DNA from: Shinella lacus
Lineage (GTDB): Bacteria; Pseudomonadota; Alphaproteobacteria; Rhizobiales; Rhizobiaceae
Direction of reading: 5' to 3'
Assembly (NCBI RefSeq): GCF_010994755.1
Contig: NZ_WHSB02000007.1
Coordinates: forward strand, 186,001-250,000
Length of the DNA stretch: 64,000 nt
The notes beneath the pieces were generated by a model. It did not search any database. It worked only from the letters and a program-made list of their open reading frames with translations, and had not been told where the DNA came from. This document shows positions 7,952 through 15,893 of the stretch, in pieces (the first letter of the stretch is position 1; each line of letters opens with the position of its first letter). The position numbers were made by a program, and so were the translations under genes.

Positions 7952-8752
7952 ATGACCCGCACAACGAACCTTGGAACCGCCCTCGTGACCGGCGCATCCG
8001 CCGGCATCGGCGCCACCTATGCCGACCGTCTTGCCCGCCGCGGCTATGATCTCGTGCTCGTCGCCCGCGACGAAGCGCGGCTTGCGGCGCTCGCCGAAAA
8101 GCTGAAGGTAGACCATGGCGTCGCCGTCGACGTGCTGCGCGCCGATCTCTCGGCCCCTGCGGATGTCCGCGCCGTCGAACGCCGCATCCGCGACGACGCG
8201 GCGATCACGCTGCTCGTCAACAATGCCGGCATCGGCCCGAAGGGCGCGCTGCTCGCGGATGACATCGACTATCTCGACACGATGATCGCCCTGAACGTCA
8301 CCGCCGCCAACCGCCTCGCCGTGACCGCAGCGCAGGCCTTCGTGGCGCGCAAGAAGGGCACGATCGTCAATATCGCGTCGGCCGTCGCCATCATCCCGGA
8401 ACTGTTCAACGGCACCTATAGCGGCACCAAGTCCTTCGTGCTCGCCTTCACCCAGTCGCTCGCCCGCGAGCTGGACGGCACCGGCGTGCGCCTCCAGGCC
8501 GTGCTGCCGGGCCTGACGCGGACGGAAATCTTCGACCGGGCAGGCGGTTCCGTCGAGGCGCTCGACCAGAGCCGCGTCATGGACGTCGCCGACCTCGTCG
8601 ACGCCGCCCTTGCCGGCCTCGACCAGGGCGAGCTCGTCACCATCCCCTCGCTGCCGGACAAGGCGGATTGGGAGAAACACGAAGCCACGCGCCAGGCGCT
8701 CGGCCCGAACATCTCGCACAACAAGCCCGCCACGCGCTACGCGGCCGCCTAG
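7952..8752 (+). CDS. SDR-family NAD(P)-dependent oxidoreductase
   Basis: 266-aa classical short-chain dehydrogenase. Visible elements are the nucleotide loop TGASAGIG (13-20), NNAG (90-93), Asn115, and the catalytic Ser143, Tyr156 and Lys160 (YSGTK). The substrate is unknown. Its TAG stop (8750-8752) is completed by the first two bases of the palindromic element at 8751, so the C-terminus (RYAAA) directly abuts the repeat. Probably regulated by the divergent MarR protein. Confidence 0.9.
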   Translation: MTRTTNLGTALVTGASAGIGATYADRLARRGYDLVLVARDEARLAALAEKLKVDHGVAVDVLRADLSAPADVRAVERRIRDDAAITLLVNNAGIGPKGALLADDIDYLDTMIALNVTAANRLAVTAAQAFVARKKGTIVNIASAVAIIPELFNGTYSGTKSFVLAFTQSLARELDGTGVRLQAVLPGLTRTEIFDRAGGSVEALDQSRVMDVADLVDAALAGLDQGELVTIPSLPDKADWEKHEATRQALGPNISHNKPATRYAAA

Positions 8753-8895
8753 GACCGATCGGCATTCAGCCCACGCCGGCCTGCAAATGGCGATTTTCCG
8801 CGCTTCCGGTGCTCACGTACCGAGAGTACGCTGCGCTCCGGATCACGGAAATTCACCATTTTCGGCACGGCCTGAACTGAATGTCGATCGGTCCT
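8751..8895. repeat. 145-bp palindromic intergenic element, copy 1
   Basis: Ends AGGACCGATCG / CGATCGGTCCT are inverted repeats. The whole element is an imperfect palindrome of two ~70-nt arms around a GTAC-x-GTAC centre. It lies between the convergent SDR and P450 genes, touching the first stop and ending 5 nt before the second. Copies are at 44406 and 63045. No target-site duplication is evident. Confidence 0.9.
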
Positions 8896-8900
8896 GAGCC

Positions 8901-10169
8901 TCACCAGGTCAGGTCCAGCGCCTCCAGCCCGTGGAAATGGTAGACATCCTTGACCACGGGTTTTTGAGCGATCTTCAGCCCCGGCAGGCGCTGGAACAGG
9001 ATCGGCAGGGCAATGTTGAGCTCCAGCCTTGCCAGCGGGGCGCCGATGCAGAAATGGATGCCGGCGCCGAAGGAGAGGTTGGCGCCCTCGTTGCGATCCG
9101 GCCTGAAGGCGAGCGGATCGGAAAACTTCTTCGGATCGAGATTGGCGGCGGCGAGGATCATCGCCACCTTGTCGCCGCGGCGGAACTGGATACCGTCGAG
9201 CTCGACATCCTCCAAAGCGAAACGATCGAAGATGTGCACCGGCGCGGAGATGCGCAGGCATTCCTCCACCGTGCGCTCCGTCGCCTTGTCGTCCGCGAAG
9301 ATCACGGACGGGTCGGCGCCGTTTTCGAGAATGCTGCGCACCGCATTGCCGATCTGGTGCACCGTCGCCTCGTGCCCGGCATTGAGCAGCACGATCGTCG
9401 TCGAGATCAGCTCGTCTTCAGTGAGCAACTGGCCGCGGTGCTCCGTATGCACCATGTGCGAGAGCAGGTCGTCGCGCGGTTCCGCCCGGCGCTCGGCGAT
9501 GACGCCGCGCACATAGTCGGAGAATTCCTTCGCCGCATCGTCTGCTGCGATCTCGTCGTCCTGCGTGCGGCCGAACATATACATGCGCACATAGGCATGC
9601 GACCATTTCAGGAGCTGCGGCCCCATTTCGTCCGGAATGCCGATCATGCGGGCGATCATCGTCACCGGCAGGATATCGGCGAAGGCCGCCAGCAGCTCGA
9701 CCTTGCCGTCCTTCTCGAAACGATCGATCGCCTGGTGGCAAAGCGCGGCGATCTCCGGTGTCAGCCGCTCGATCGTGCGCGAGACGAAGGCGCGGTTGAC
9801 GAGCGTGCGCAGCCGCGTGTGCTCCGGCGGCTCCAGCTCCAGAAGCGACCAGGCCTCCGCCGCATCGAAATGCCTCACATGATCCTGCGGCTCCGGCAGG
9901 CCCAGCTCCTCCCGCGTCGCTACATGCAAGATCTGCCGCCCGAACCGGCGGTCGCGCAAAAGCCCGTTCACATGGTCATAGCCGGTGAAATACCAGCGTT
10001 TCCGCTCTTCCCAGTAGAAGGTGGGACAGTGCGCATGCAAGGCAGCATAGACCGGATTCGGATCACGGTAGAAAGCGGGATCGCGCGCGTCGAGCGAGAC
10101 ACGGCGGCTGGCGGGATCGATGGAGAGAAAGGGAAAGGGGAGCGTTGTCATGGGGGATCGGTAGCGCAT
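8901..10169 (-). CDS. Cytochrome P450
   Basis: 422-aa soluble bacterial P450 of the CYP107/CYP109-like type, a heme-thiolate monooxygenase needing separate ferredoxin and reductase partners. The heme ligand is Cys374 in FGAGIHFCIGAPLARLE; the I-helix reads LNAGHEAT and the ExxR motif EECLRIS. No membrane anchor is present. Starts at 10169 or 10151 (MTTLPFPF) are both possible, neither with a strong ribosome site. No redox-partner gene is adjacent. Substrate unknown. Confidence 0.93.
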   Translation of the reverse strand: MRYRSPMTTLPFPFLSIDPASRRVSLDARDPAFYRDPNPVYAALHAHCPTFYWEERKRWYFTGYDHVNGLLRDRRFGRQILHVATREELGLPEPQDHVRHFDAAEAWSLLELEPPEHTRLRTLVNRAFVSRTIERLTPEIAALCHQAIDRFEKDGKVELLAAFADILPVTMIARMIGIPDEMGPQLLKWSHAYVRMYMFGRTQDDEIAADDAAKEFSDYVRGVIAERRAEPRDDLLSHMVHTEHRGQLLTEDELISTTIVLLNAGHEATVHQIGNAVRSILENGADPSVIFADDKATERTVEECLRISAPVHIFDRFALEDVELDGIQFRRGDKVAMILAAANLDPKKFSDPLAFRPDRNEGANLSFGAGIHFCIGAPLARLELNIALPILFQRLPGLKIAQKPVVKDVYHFHGLEALDLTW

Positions 10170-10210
10170 TCCGGTGCCGCGGAAAACTGGAATTTGATTT
10201 TCTGTTGGCA

Positions 10211-10239
10211 GTGGACTAAGTTTACTAAACTAAGTCCAC
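10211..10239. promoter_or_regulatory. Palindromic operator of the toxin-antitoxin operon
   Basis: A 29-bp palindrome with a single mismatched pair: outer arms GTGGACT / AGTCCAC and inner arms AGTTTA / TAAACT around a central C. It ends one base before the antitoxin Shine-Dalgarno GGAGG. Such sites are typical for autorepression by Phd/YefM antitoxin-toxin complexes. Confidence 0.65.
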
Positions 10240-10249
10240 GGAGGTGACG

Positions 10250-10498
10250 ATGCGCGTCGTGAATATTCATGAAGCCAAGACCCATCTTTCGCGCCTCGTC
10301 GAACAGGCCGCGGAAGGCGAATCCTTCGTTATCGCCAAGGCGGGGAAACCGATGGTGCGGGTGGTGGCATTGGAGGAGCCGGTAGAGAAAGCCGCTCCGA
10401 GCCGTTTCGGATTCCTTCGGGGACAGCTGAAGGTCCCGGACGATTTCGACACGATGGGTCAGGAAGAGATCGAGAAGATGTTTCAGGGCGATAAATGA
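10250..10498 (+). CDS. Phd/YefM-family antitoxin
   Basis: 82-aa antitoxin. The N-terminal DNA-binding domain carries the family pattern VNIHEAKTHLSRLVEQAAEGESFVIAKAGKP-x-VRV, and the acidic C-terminus (PDDFDTMGQEEIEKMFQGDK) would wrap the toxin. ATG 10250 was preferred to the upstream in-frame GTG (10244), which lies inside the Shine-Dalgarno GGAGGTGA. The stop overlaps the toxin start (ATGA). The upstream palindrome suggests autoregulation. Confidence 0.9.
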   Translation: MRVVNIHEAKTHLSRLVEQAAEGESFVIAKAGKPMVRVVALEEPVEKAAPSRFGFLRGQLKVPDDFDTMGQEEIEKMFQGDK

Positions 10499-10881
10499 GA
10501 CTGCTGATCGACACCCATCTCTTGATCTGGGCCGCCGAAGGGCCTGAGCGCCTGAGCGCCGAGGCCGTCACAATGATGGCCGATCAGGACAATGTCCTGG
10601 TCTTCAGCGTCGCGAGCCTTTGGGAAGTCGCGATCAAGCAGACTTTGAACCGGCCCGATTTCTCCGTGGACGCGTCTCTACTCCGGCACGGCCTTGTCCA
10701 AAGCGGCTACGAGGAACTGACGATCAATGCCGCCCACGCGATCGCGGTGGCAGGCCTTCCGAGCATTCACAACGATCCATTCGATCGCATGCTGGTCGCC
10801 CAGGCGCGAACCGAAGGCCTCCTGCTGCTCACCGCCGATCGGCGTCTGGCATCCTATCCCGGCCCAATCCGGCTCGTCTGA
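10495..10881 (+). CDS. PIN-domain toxin (VapC-like ribonuclease)
   Basis: 128-aa PIN-domain Mg-dependent endoribonuclease, partner of the preceding antitoxin. The acidic active-site residues are visible: Asp6 (LLIDTH), Glu44 (SLWEVAIK), Asp97 (DPFDRMLVAQA) and Asp115 (TADRRL). The pairing of a Phd-type antitoxin with a PIN toxin is common in proteobacteria. The stop is only 2 nt from the convergent ggt stop, so the pair sits tightly between genes and may have been acquired. Base composition does not stand out. Confidence 0.9.
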   Translation: MRLLIDTHLLIWAAEGPERLSAEAVTMMADQDNVLVFSVASLWEVAIKQTLNRPDFSVDASLLRHGLVQSGYEELTINAAHAIAVAGLPSIHNDPFDRMLVAQARTEGLLLLTADRRLASYPGPIRLV

Positions 10882-10883
10882 CC

Positions 10884-12638
10884 CTACTGTCCCAAGGCAA
10901 CCCCTTCGCGCCGCGGATCTGCTGCGCCCTTCAGGCCGTCGGCGGTGAGTTCGATGGCGTGGAGGCCGGAGTTCATGTCGCCGATCTTGACCTCGTAGCC
11001 GAGGGCTTTCAGCGGTTCGGCGAGTTTTTCGGCGTCGGTGCCGGCTTCGAGGTCGTAGGGGCCGAAGCGGTTGATGGCATGCGGCATGGCGACGATGGCG
11101 CCGACATCCAGGCCCCAGTCGATATAGGCGACGAGCGCCTGCGCGACATAGCCGATGATCTGGCTGCCGCCGGGCGAGCCGATGGCGAGCAGCGGCTTGC
11201 CGTCCTTCATGACGATGGTCGGCGACATGGAGGAGCGCGGGCGTTTGCCGGGCTCGACACGGTTGGCGACGGGCATGCCCTCGTCATGGGTCTTGAAGGA
11301 GAAGTCGGTCAGTTCGTTGTTGAGCAGGAAGCCGTTGGTCATCAGGCGGGAGCCGAAGCCGTTTTCGATGGTCGTGGTCATCGAGACGACATTGCCGTCC
11401 TTGTCGACGATGACGAAATGGCTGGTGGAGGGCAGTTCGATCGCGGCATCGCGGCCGAAGTTGAAGGCGTGGTCCCATTCCGGCTTGCCGGATGTCACGG
11501 CGTCATCGGTGAGCGCCTTGTCGCCGTCGAGCAGCTTGGCCCGTTCGCCGAGATAGGTTTTTTCGAGAAGGCCCTTGATTGGCGAAGGCACGAAATCGGT
11601 GTCGGCAAGAAAGCGTTCGCGGTCGGCGAAGGCGAGGCGCTGGGCGTCGCCGATCAGCCGCCAGCTTTCCGGATTGTCCTTGCCGAGCGCCTTGAGGTCG
11701 AAATTCTCCAGCAGGCCGAGCATCTGGCCGATGGCGACCGCGCCGGAGGAGGGCGGTCCCATGCCGCAGATGTCGAGCGCGCGGTAAGAGACGCAGACGG
11801 GCCGCCGCTCCTTGACCTGGTAGTTGGCAAGGTCGGCGAGCGCCAAAACGCCGGCATTCTTGCCCGACATGCGCACCGTATCGACGATCGCCTCGGCGAT
11901 GGCGCCGGTATAGAAGGCGGGCGCCCCGCCCGCCGCGATGGCGGAGAGCGTTTCGGCATAGGGCTGGTTTTTCAGGATCGTGCCGGCCTTCAGCGGCGCG
12001 CCGTCGGCGCCGAAGAAATAGGCTGTCGTCGATTCGAAGGTCTTCAGCTTGTCGCCTTCCGCGGCGATCAGGCTGGCGAGGCGCGGCGAGACGGCAAAGC
12101 CGTCGCGGGCGATCTTTTCGGCCGGGGCGAAGAGGTCCTTCCAGGGCGTGCGGCCCCAGCGGTTGTGCGCCTCCTGCATCAGCATGACGGTGCCGGGCGT
12201 GCCGACCGAGCGGCCGCCGACGACGGCATCGAAGAATTTGAGGGGCTGGCCCGTCTCATCCAGGAAGAGTTTCGGCGTCGCCTCCATCGGCGCGGTCTCG
12301 CGGCCGTCGAGCGTGGTGATGCGCTTCGTGCCGGCGTCGTAATAGACGAGGAAGGCGCCGCCGCCGAGGCCGGAGGATTGCGGCTCGACGAGGCCGAGCA
12401 CCGTCTGGACGGCGATCATGGCGTCGATGGCGCTGCCGCCGGCGGCAAGGACCTTTTCGCCGGCCTCGGCCGCGAGCGGATGCGCGGCGGCCACCATATG
12501 CGCCTTCGCGGTCACGACCTTGGCTGCGGAAAAGCCGGTCGCGCGCTCCGGCGAGACCGTATCGGAGGCCTGCTGGGCGAATGCGCCGGTGGTGGTTGCG
12601 AGAAGGAGCCCGAGGGCTGCGATAGATCGTGTCGTCAT
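10884..12638 (-). CDS. ggt: Gamma-glutamyltransferase
   Basis: 584-aa periplasmic enzyme that hydrolyses or transfers the gamma-glutamyl group of glutathione and related peptides. It is made as a proenzyme cleaved at the catalytic Thr. A signal peptide is clear (MTTRSIAALGLLLATTTGAFAQ). The autoprocessing/nucleophile Thr is T405 in LPSTSHFVIVD, aligning with the TTHYSVVD motif of E. coli GGT; GPPSSGAVA and SMTTTIENGFGS are also conserved. ATG 12638 was chosen over the ATG four codons upstream because GGAG lies 7 nt before it. Confidence 0.93.
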   Translation of the reverse strand: MTTRSIAALGLLLATTTGAFAQQASDTVSPERATGFSAAKVVTAKAHMVAAAHPLAAEAGEKVLAAGGSAIDAMIAVQTVLGLVEPQSSGLGGGAFLVYYDAGTKRITTLDGRETAPMEATPKLFLDETGQPLKFFDAVVGGRSVGTPGTVMLMQEAHNRWGRTPWKDLFAPAEKIARDGFAVSPRLASLIAAEGDKLKTFESTTAYFFGADGAPLKAGTILKNQPYAETLSAIAAGGAPAFYTGAIAEAIVDTVRMSGKNAGVLALADLANYQVKERRPVCVSYRALDICGMGPPSSGAVAIGQMLGLLENFDLKALGKDNPESWRLIGDAQRLAFADRERFLADTDFVPSPIKGLLEKTYLGERAKLLDGDKALTDDAVTSGKPEWDHAFNFGRDAAIELPSTSHFVIVDKDGNVVSMTTTIENGFGSRLMTNGFLLNNELTDFSFKTHDEGMPVANRVEPGKRPRSSMSPTIVMKDGKPLLAIGSPGGSQIIGYVAQALVAYIDWGLDVGAIVAMPHAINRFGPYDLEAGTDAEKLAEPLKALGYEVKIGDMNSGLHAIELTADGLKGAADPRREGVALGQ

Positions 12639-12811
12639 GACTGTCTCCATCCGTCGGAATGCGGGCGCGGGCGCCGGGAAATGCGGGCAGGGTGACCGGC
12701 CGGATTCATCCTTCCTTCACCCTGTCGGCGCTGCACCTGTGGAAATCGCTTTCCTGCGTCGCGCCAGTTAACCCCATTCTGGCATAGAGCGCCGCAAAAC
12801 GCGCGTCCGTC

Positions 12812-12841
12812 TTGAAGTCAGATACCCTGACACTCTATGTA
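12812..12841 (+). promoter_or_regulatory. Candidate clpP promoter (possible heat-shock type)
   Basis: CTTGAAG with TTGAAG as -35 (12812-12817), and TATGTA as -10 (12836-12841), spaced 18 nt, about 70 nt before the clpP start. The CTTGAA box with CTCTATGT also resembles RpoH-type promoters of alphaproteobacteria. Which sigma factor uses it is an inference. Confidence 0.4.
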
Positions 12842-12910
12842 GGGAAGAAGAAACTTGCTGATTCCCAACGTTTGCGAAGGGTTTCAGGGCCACACCGATG
12901 AAGGATTGAT

Positions 12911-13543
12911 ATGAGAAATCCCGTAGATACCGCCATGGCTCTGGTGCCGATGGTCGTCGAGCAGACCAACCGCGGCGAGCGTTCCTACGACATCTATTCG
13001 CGTCTCCTCAAGGAGCGTATCATCTTCCTGACGGGTCCCGTCGAAGATCACATCGCCACGCTCGTCTGCGCGCAGCTCCTCTTCCTCGAGGCCGAAAACC
13101 CGAAGAAGGAGATCGCGCTCTACATCAATTCGCCGGGCGGCGTCGTCACGTCCGGCATGGCGATCTACGATACGATGCAGTTCATTCGCCCGGCCGTGTC
13201 GACGCTCTGCATTGGCCAGGCCGCGTCCATGGGCTCGCTGCTCCTGGCCGCCGGCCACAAGGACATGCGCTTCGCCACGCCGAACGCCCGCATCATGGTT
13301 CACCAGCCGTCCGGCGGCTTCTCCGGCCAGGCGTCCGACATCGAGCGCCATGCAAAAGACATCATCAAGATGAAGCGTCGGCTCAACGAGATTTACGTCA
13401 AGCACTGCGGCCGCACCTATGAGGAAGTGGAACGGACGCTCGACCGCGACCATTTCATGACGGCCGACGAGGCGAAGGACTGGGGTGTGGTCGACCGCGT
13501 CATCACCAGCCGCGAGGCAATCGAGGGCGTGGACGCGTCGTAA
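12911..13543 (+). CDS. clpP: ATP-dependent Clp protease proteolytic subunit
   Basis: 210-aa serine protease that forms the double-heptamer barrel of ClpXP/ClpAP in the cytosol. The catalytic triad is Ser106 (GQAASMGS), His131 (MVHQPSGG) and Asp180 (LDRDHF); [19 protein letters not shown] is the family core. About 15 N-terminal residues precede the mature region and are probably removed autocatalytically. It is the first gene of the proteolysis block that continues with clpX and lon. Confidence 0.98.
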   Translation: MRNPVDTAMALVPMVVEQTNRGERSYDIYSRLLKERIIFLTGPVEDHIATLVCAQLLFLEAENPKKEIALYINSPGGVVTSGMAIYDTMQFIRPAVSTLCIGQAASMGSLLLAAGHKDMRFATPNARIMVHQPSGGFSGQASDIERHAKDIIKMKRRLNEIYVKHCGRTYEEVERTLDRDHFMTADEAKDWGVVDRVITSREAIEGVDAS

Positions 13544-13569
13544 CATCGGGGTCGGGGACTGCGCGACCC

Positions 13570-13935
13570 ATGACGCTCGACGAGTACAATGCCTTTTGCG
13601 CTTCGCTCCCGGCCACGACCCATGTCGTGCAATGGGGCGGGGCGCATGTCTGGAAGGTCGGTGGCAAGGTTTTCGCCATCGCCGGATGGAGCGAGGCTGA
13701 ACTGCCGGGCGTCACGTTCAAGGTGTCGGAGCTCGCCTTCGATATCCTGCGCGAGCAGCCCGGATGCCGGCCCGCGCCGTATCTCGCCTCACGGGGCATG
13801 AAGTGGATACAGCGGCAAACGGGCGAATCAGTGGACGACGCGGCCTTGTGTGACTATCTAAGGGAAAGTCACGGTTTGGTTGCGGCCAAGTTGACGCGCA
13901 AGGCGCGCGCAGATCTTGGCTTAATGCGCGGATGA
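13570..13935 (+). CDS. MmcQ/YjbR-family protein
   Basis: 121-aa protein of the MmcQ/YjbR (CyaY-like fold) family, sometimes called DNA-binding. Recognisable are the N-terminal PATTHVVQWGGAHVWKVGGKVFAI, the FKVSELAFDILREQPGCRPAPYLASRGMKWIQ core, and the C-terminal YLRESHGLVAAKL-x-RKARADLGL. It lies 26 nt after clpP and 264 nt before clpX. Co-transcription with clpP is likely, but a functional link to proteolysis is not shown. No good Shine-Dalgarno precedes the ATG. Confidence 0.85.
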   Translation: MTLDEYNAFCASLPATTHVVQWGGAHVWKVGGKVFAIAGWSEAELPGVTFKVSELAFDILREQPGCRPAPYLASRGMKWIQRQTGESVDDAALCDYLRESHGLVAAKLTRKARADLGLMRG

Positions 13936-14199
13936 ACGCAATCGTGCGATTTGTAATGATCGCGGGGCTTTATCCGCGCAGCAAAGCCGGTAATATTGGC
14001 CGTTAATGCTATGTTGATTTGTGACAGCTTAGCATTCGGTGTTTAAACGGGGAATGCGTTGCGACCGGTTGGCGGGCTTGCGCCCGGCCCGGTCAGTGCC
14101 CCTGGAGCCTTTGGAGGACGCGAAAGCGCTTCCGGCAAGGCGGTGTGAGTGGTCCGGCCATCTTCCGGGAGATGAACGGCGTGCTGGAAGGAAAGTGAT

Positions 14200-15477
14200 A
14201 TGAGCAAGGTCAGCGGCAGCAACGGCGGCGACTCCAAGAATACCCTGTATTGCTCTTTCTGCGGAAAGAGCCAGCACGAAGTCCGCAAGCTGATTGCCGG
14301 ACCGACCGTCTTCATCTGCGATGAATGCGTCGAATTGTGCATGGACATCATCCGCGAAGAGAACAAGACCTCGATGGTCAAGTCCCGTGACGGCGTTCCG
14401 ACGCCCCAGGACATCATCAAGGTCCTCGACGAATATGTCATCGGCCAGCAGCAGGCCAAACGCATCCTGTCGGTGGCGGTGCACAACCACTACAAGCGCC
14501 TGGCGCATGCCGCCAAGGGCTCGGACGTGGAACTGGCGAAGTCGAACATCATGCTGGTCGGCCCGACGGGCTGCGGCAAGACCTATCTCGCCCAGACGCT
14601 CGCCCGCATCATCGACGTGCCCTTCACCATGGCCGACGCCACGACGCTGACCGAAGCCGGTTATGTCGGCGAGGACGTGGAAAACATCATCCTGAAGCTT
14701 CTTCAGGCGGCCGACTACAATGTCGAGCGTGCGCAGCGCGGCATCGTCTATATCGACGAAGTCGACAAGATCTCGCGCAAGTCCGACAACCCGTCCATCA
14801 CCCGTGACGTTTCGGGCGAGGGCGTGCAGCAGGCGCTTCTGAAGATCATGGAAGGCACGGTCGCTTCGGTTCCCCCGCAGGGCGGCCGCAAGCATCCGCA
14901 GCAGGAATTCCTGCAGGTCGACACGACGAACATCCTGTTCATCTGCGGCGGCGCCTTTGCCGGCCTCGACAAGATCATCTCCGCCCGCGGCGAGAAGACC
15001 TCGATCGGCTTCGGCGCGACGGTGCGTTCGCCGGAAGATCGCCGCGTCGGCGAGGTTCTGCGCGAGCTGGAGCCGGAAGACCTGGTGAAGTTCGGCCTCA
15101 TTCCGGAATTCATCGGCCGTCTGCCCGTCCTGGCGACGCTGGAAGACCTCGACGAGGATGCGCTGATCCAGATCCTGTCCGAGCCGAAGAACGCGCTGAT
15201 CAAGCAGTACCAGCGCCTGTTCGAGATGGAAGACGTCGAACTGACCTTCCACGAGGACGCGCTGCGCGAGATCGCCAAGAAAGCGATCGTGCGCAAGACC
15301 GGTGCCCGCGGCCTGCGCTCGATCATGGAGAAGATCCTGCTCGACACGATGTTCGAGCTGCCGACGCTGGAAGGCGTGCGCGAGGTGGTCATCTCCGACG
15401 AGGTGGTCAAGGGTTCGGCCCGTCCGCTCTACATCTACTCGGAGCGCTCCGACGAGAAGGCCAACGTCTCGGCCTGA
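14200..15477 (+). CDS. clpX: ClpXP ATP-dependent unfoldase subunit ClpX
   Basis: 425-aa AAA+ unfoldase that recognises substrates and feeds them to ClpP. The N-terminal zinc-binding domain has Cys18, Cys21, Cys40 and Cys43. Walker A is GPTGCGKT (122-129); Walker B is [10 protein letters not shown] (about 183-192). The IGF loop that docks on ClpP is visible as [10 protein letters not shown], and the GAR sensor-2 region as [20 protein letters not shown] Shine-Dalgarno lies just before the ATG. It ends at a strong terminator (15499-15522), so lon is a separate unit. Confidence 0.98.
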   Translation: MSKVSGSNGGDSKNTLYCSFCGKSQHEVRKLIAGPTVFICDECVELCMDIIREENKTSMVKSRDGVPTPQDIIKVLDEYVIGQQQAKRILSVAVHNHYKRLAHAAKGSDVELAKSNIMLVGPTGCGKTYLAQTLARIIDVPFTMADATTLTEAGYVGEDVENIILKLLQAADYNVERAQRGIVYIDEVDKISRKSDNPSITRDVSGEGVQQALLKIMEGTVASVPPQGGRKHPQQEFLQVDTTNILFICGGAFAGLDKIISARGEKTSIGFGATVRSPEDRRVGEVLRELEPEDLVKFGLIPEFIGRLPVLATLEDLDEDALIQILSEPKNALIKQYQRLFEMEDVELTFHEDALREIAKKAIVRKTGARGLRSIMEKILLDTMFELPTLEGVREVVISDEVVKGSARPLYIYSERSDEKANVSA

Positions 15478-15498
15478 TCGACGCACATCACTGAGAGG

Positions 15499-15522
15499 AA
15501 AGACCCGCCACGGCGGGTCTTT
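15499..15522 (+). terminator. Rho-independent terminator of clpX
   Basis: An 11-bp stem AAAGACCCGCC / GGCGGGTCTTT with a 2-nt loop (15510-15511), followed by TCGTTT, starting 22 nt after the clpX stop. Confidence 0.85.
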
Positions 15523-15893
15523 TCGTTTCCGGGTCAACTCGTGACATTTCGTGACTGGTCGCTAGGCCCCGGACGGGGCATGATGTAGTGCCTGCAGCCC
15601 TTATAAGACGTTGCGAAACGTCGCGGGCCAAGCGAATATGAAAGACTTTGATTCTGTATCTCGCGTATGCTCCGGCGCATTGCCGGGGGAAGGCCGCAAG
15701 TTCCGCGACAGCGCGGAAGACTACACTTCCTTCCGTTGGTTCGTCTGGCCTGGTGCGGGGTGGGGCACTCCGTAGCCGGGCTTGAAAAAGCGTTAACCGA
15801 ACGCCACTTGTGGATGGAAAAGAACGCCGGCCCGGCGCCCCCAAGCGCCGATTGGACCGGTTCCCGGAAACGGGACGTTTGAAAGGAAATGAC
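15523..15893 (+). other. Gene-free leader upstream of lon
   Basis: No convincing gene in about 370 nt. It holds a small palindrome GACGTT-GCGA-AACGTC (15607-15622), and further down CTTGAAA (15781-15787), which resembles the -35 box of heat-shock promoters; a partner -10 (around 15800-15809, CACTTG region) is poor. The lon Shine-Dalgarno AAGGAAA ends the region. Heat-shock control of lon would fit but is not demonstrated. Confidence 0.4.

Noticed and set aside
10620-12695. 691-codon open frame opposite ggt
   Set aside because: Antisense to a gene with a clear signal peptide and catalytic Thr; no homology of its own visible.
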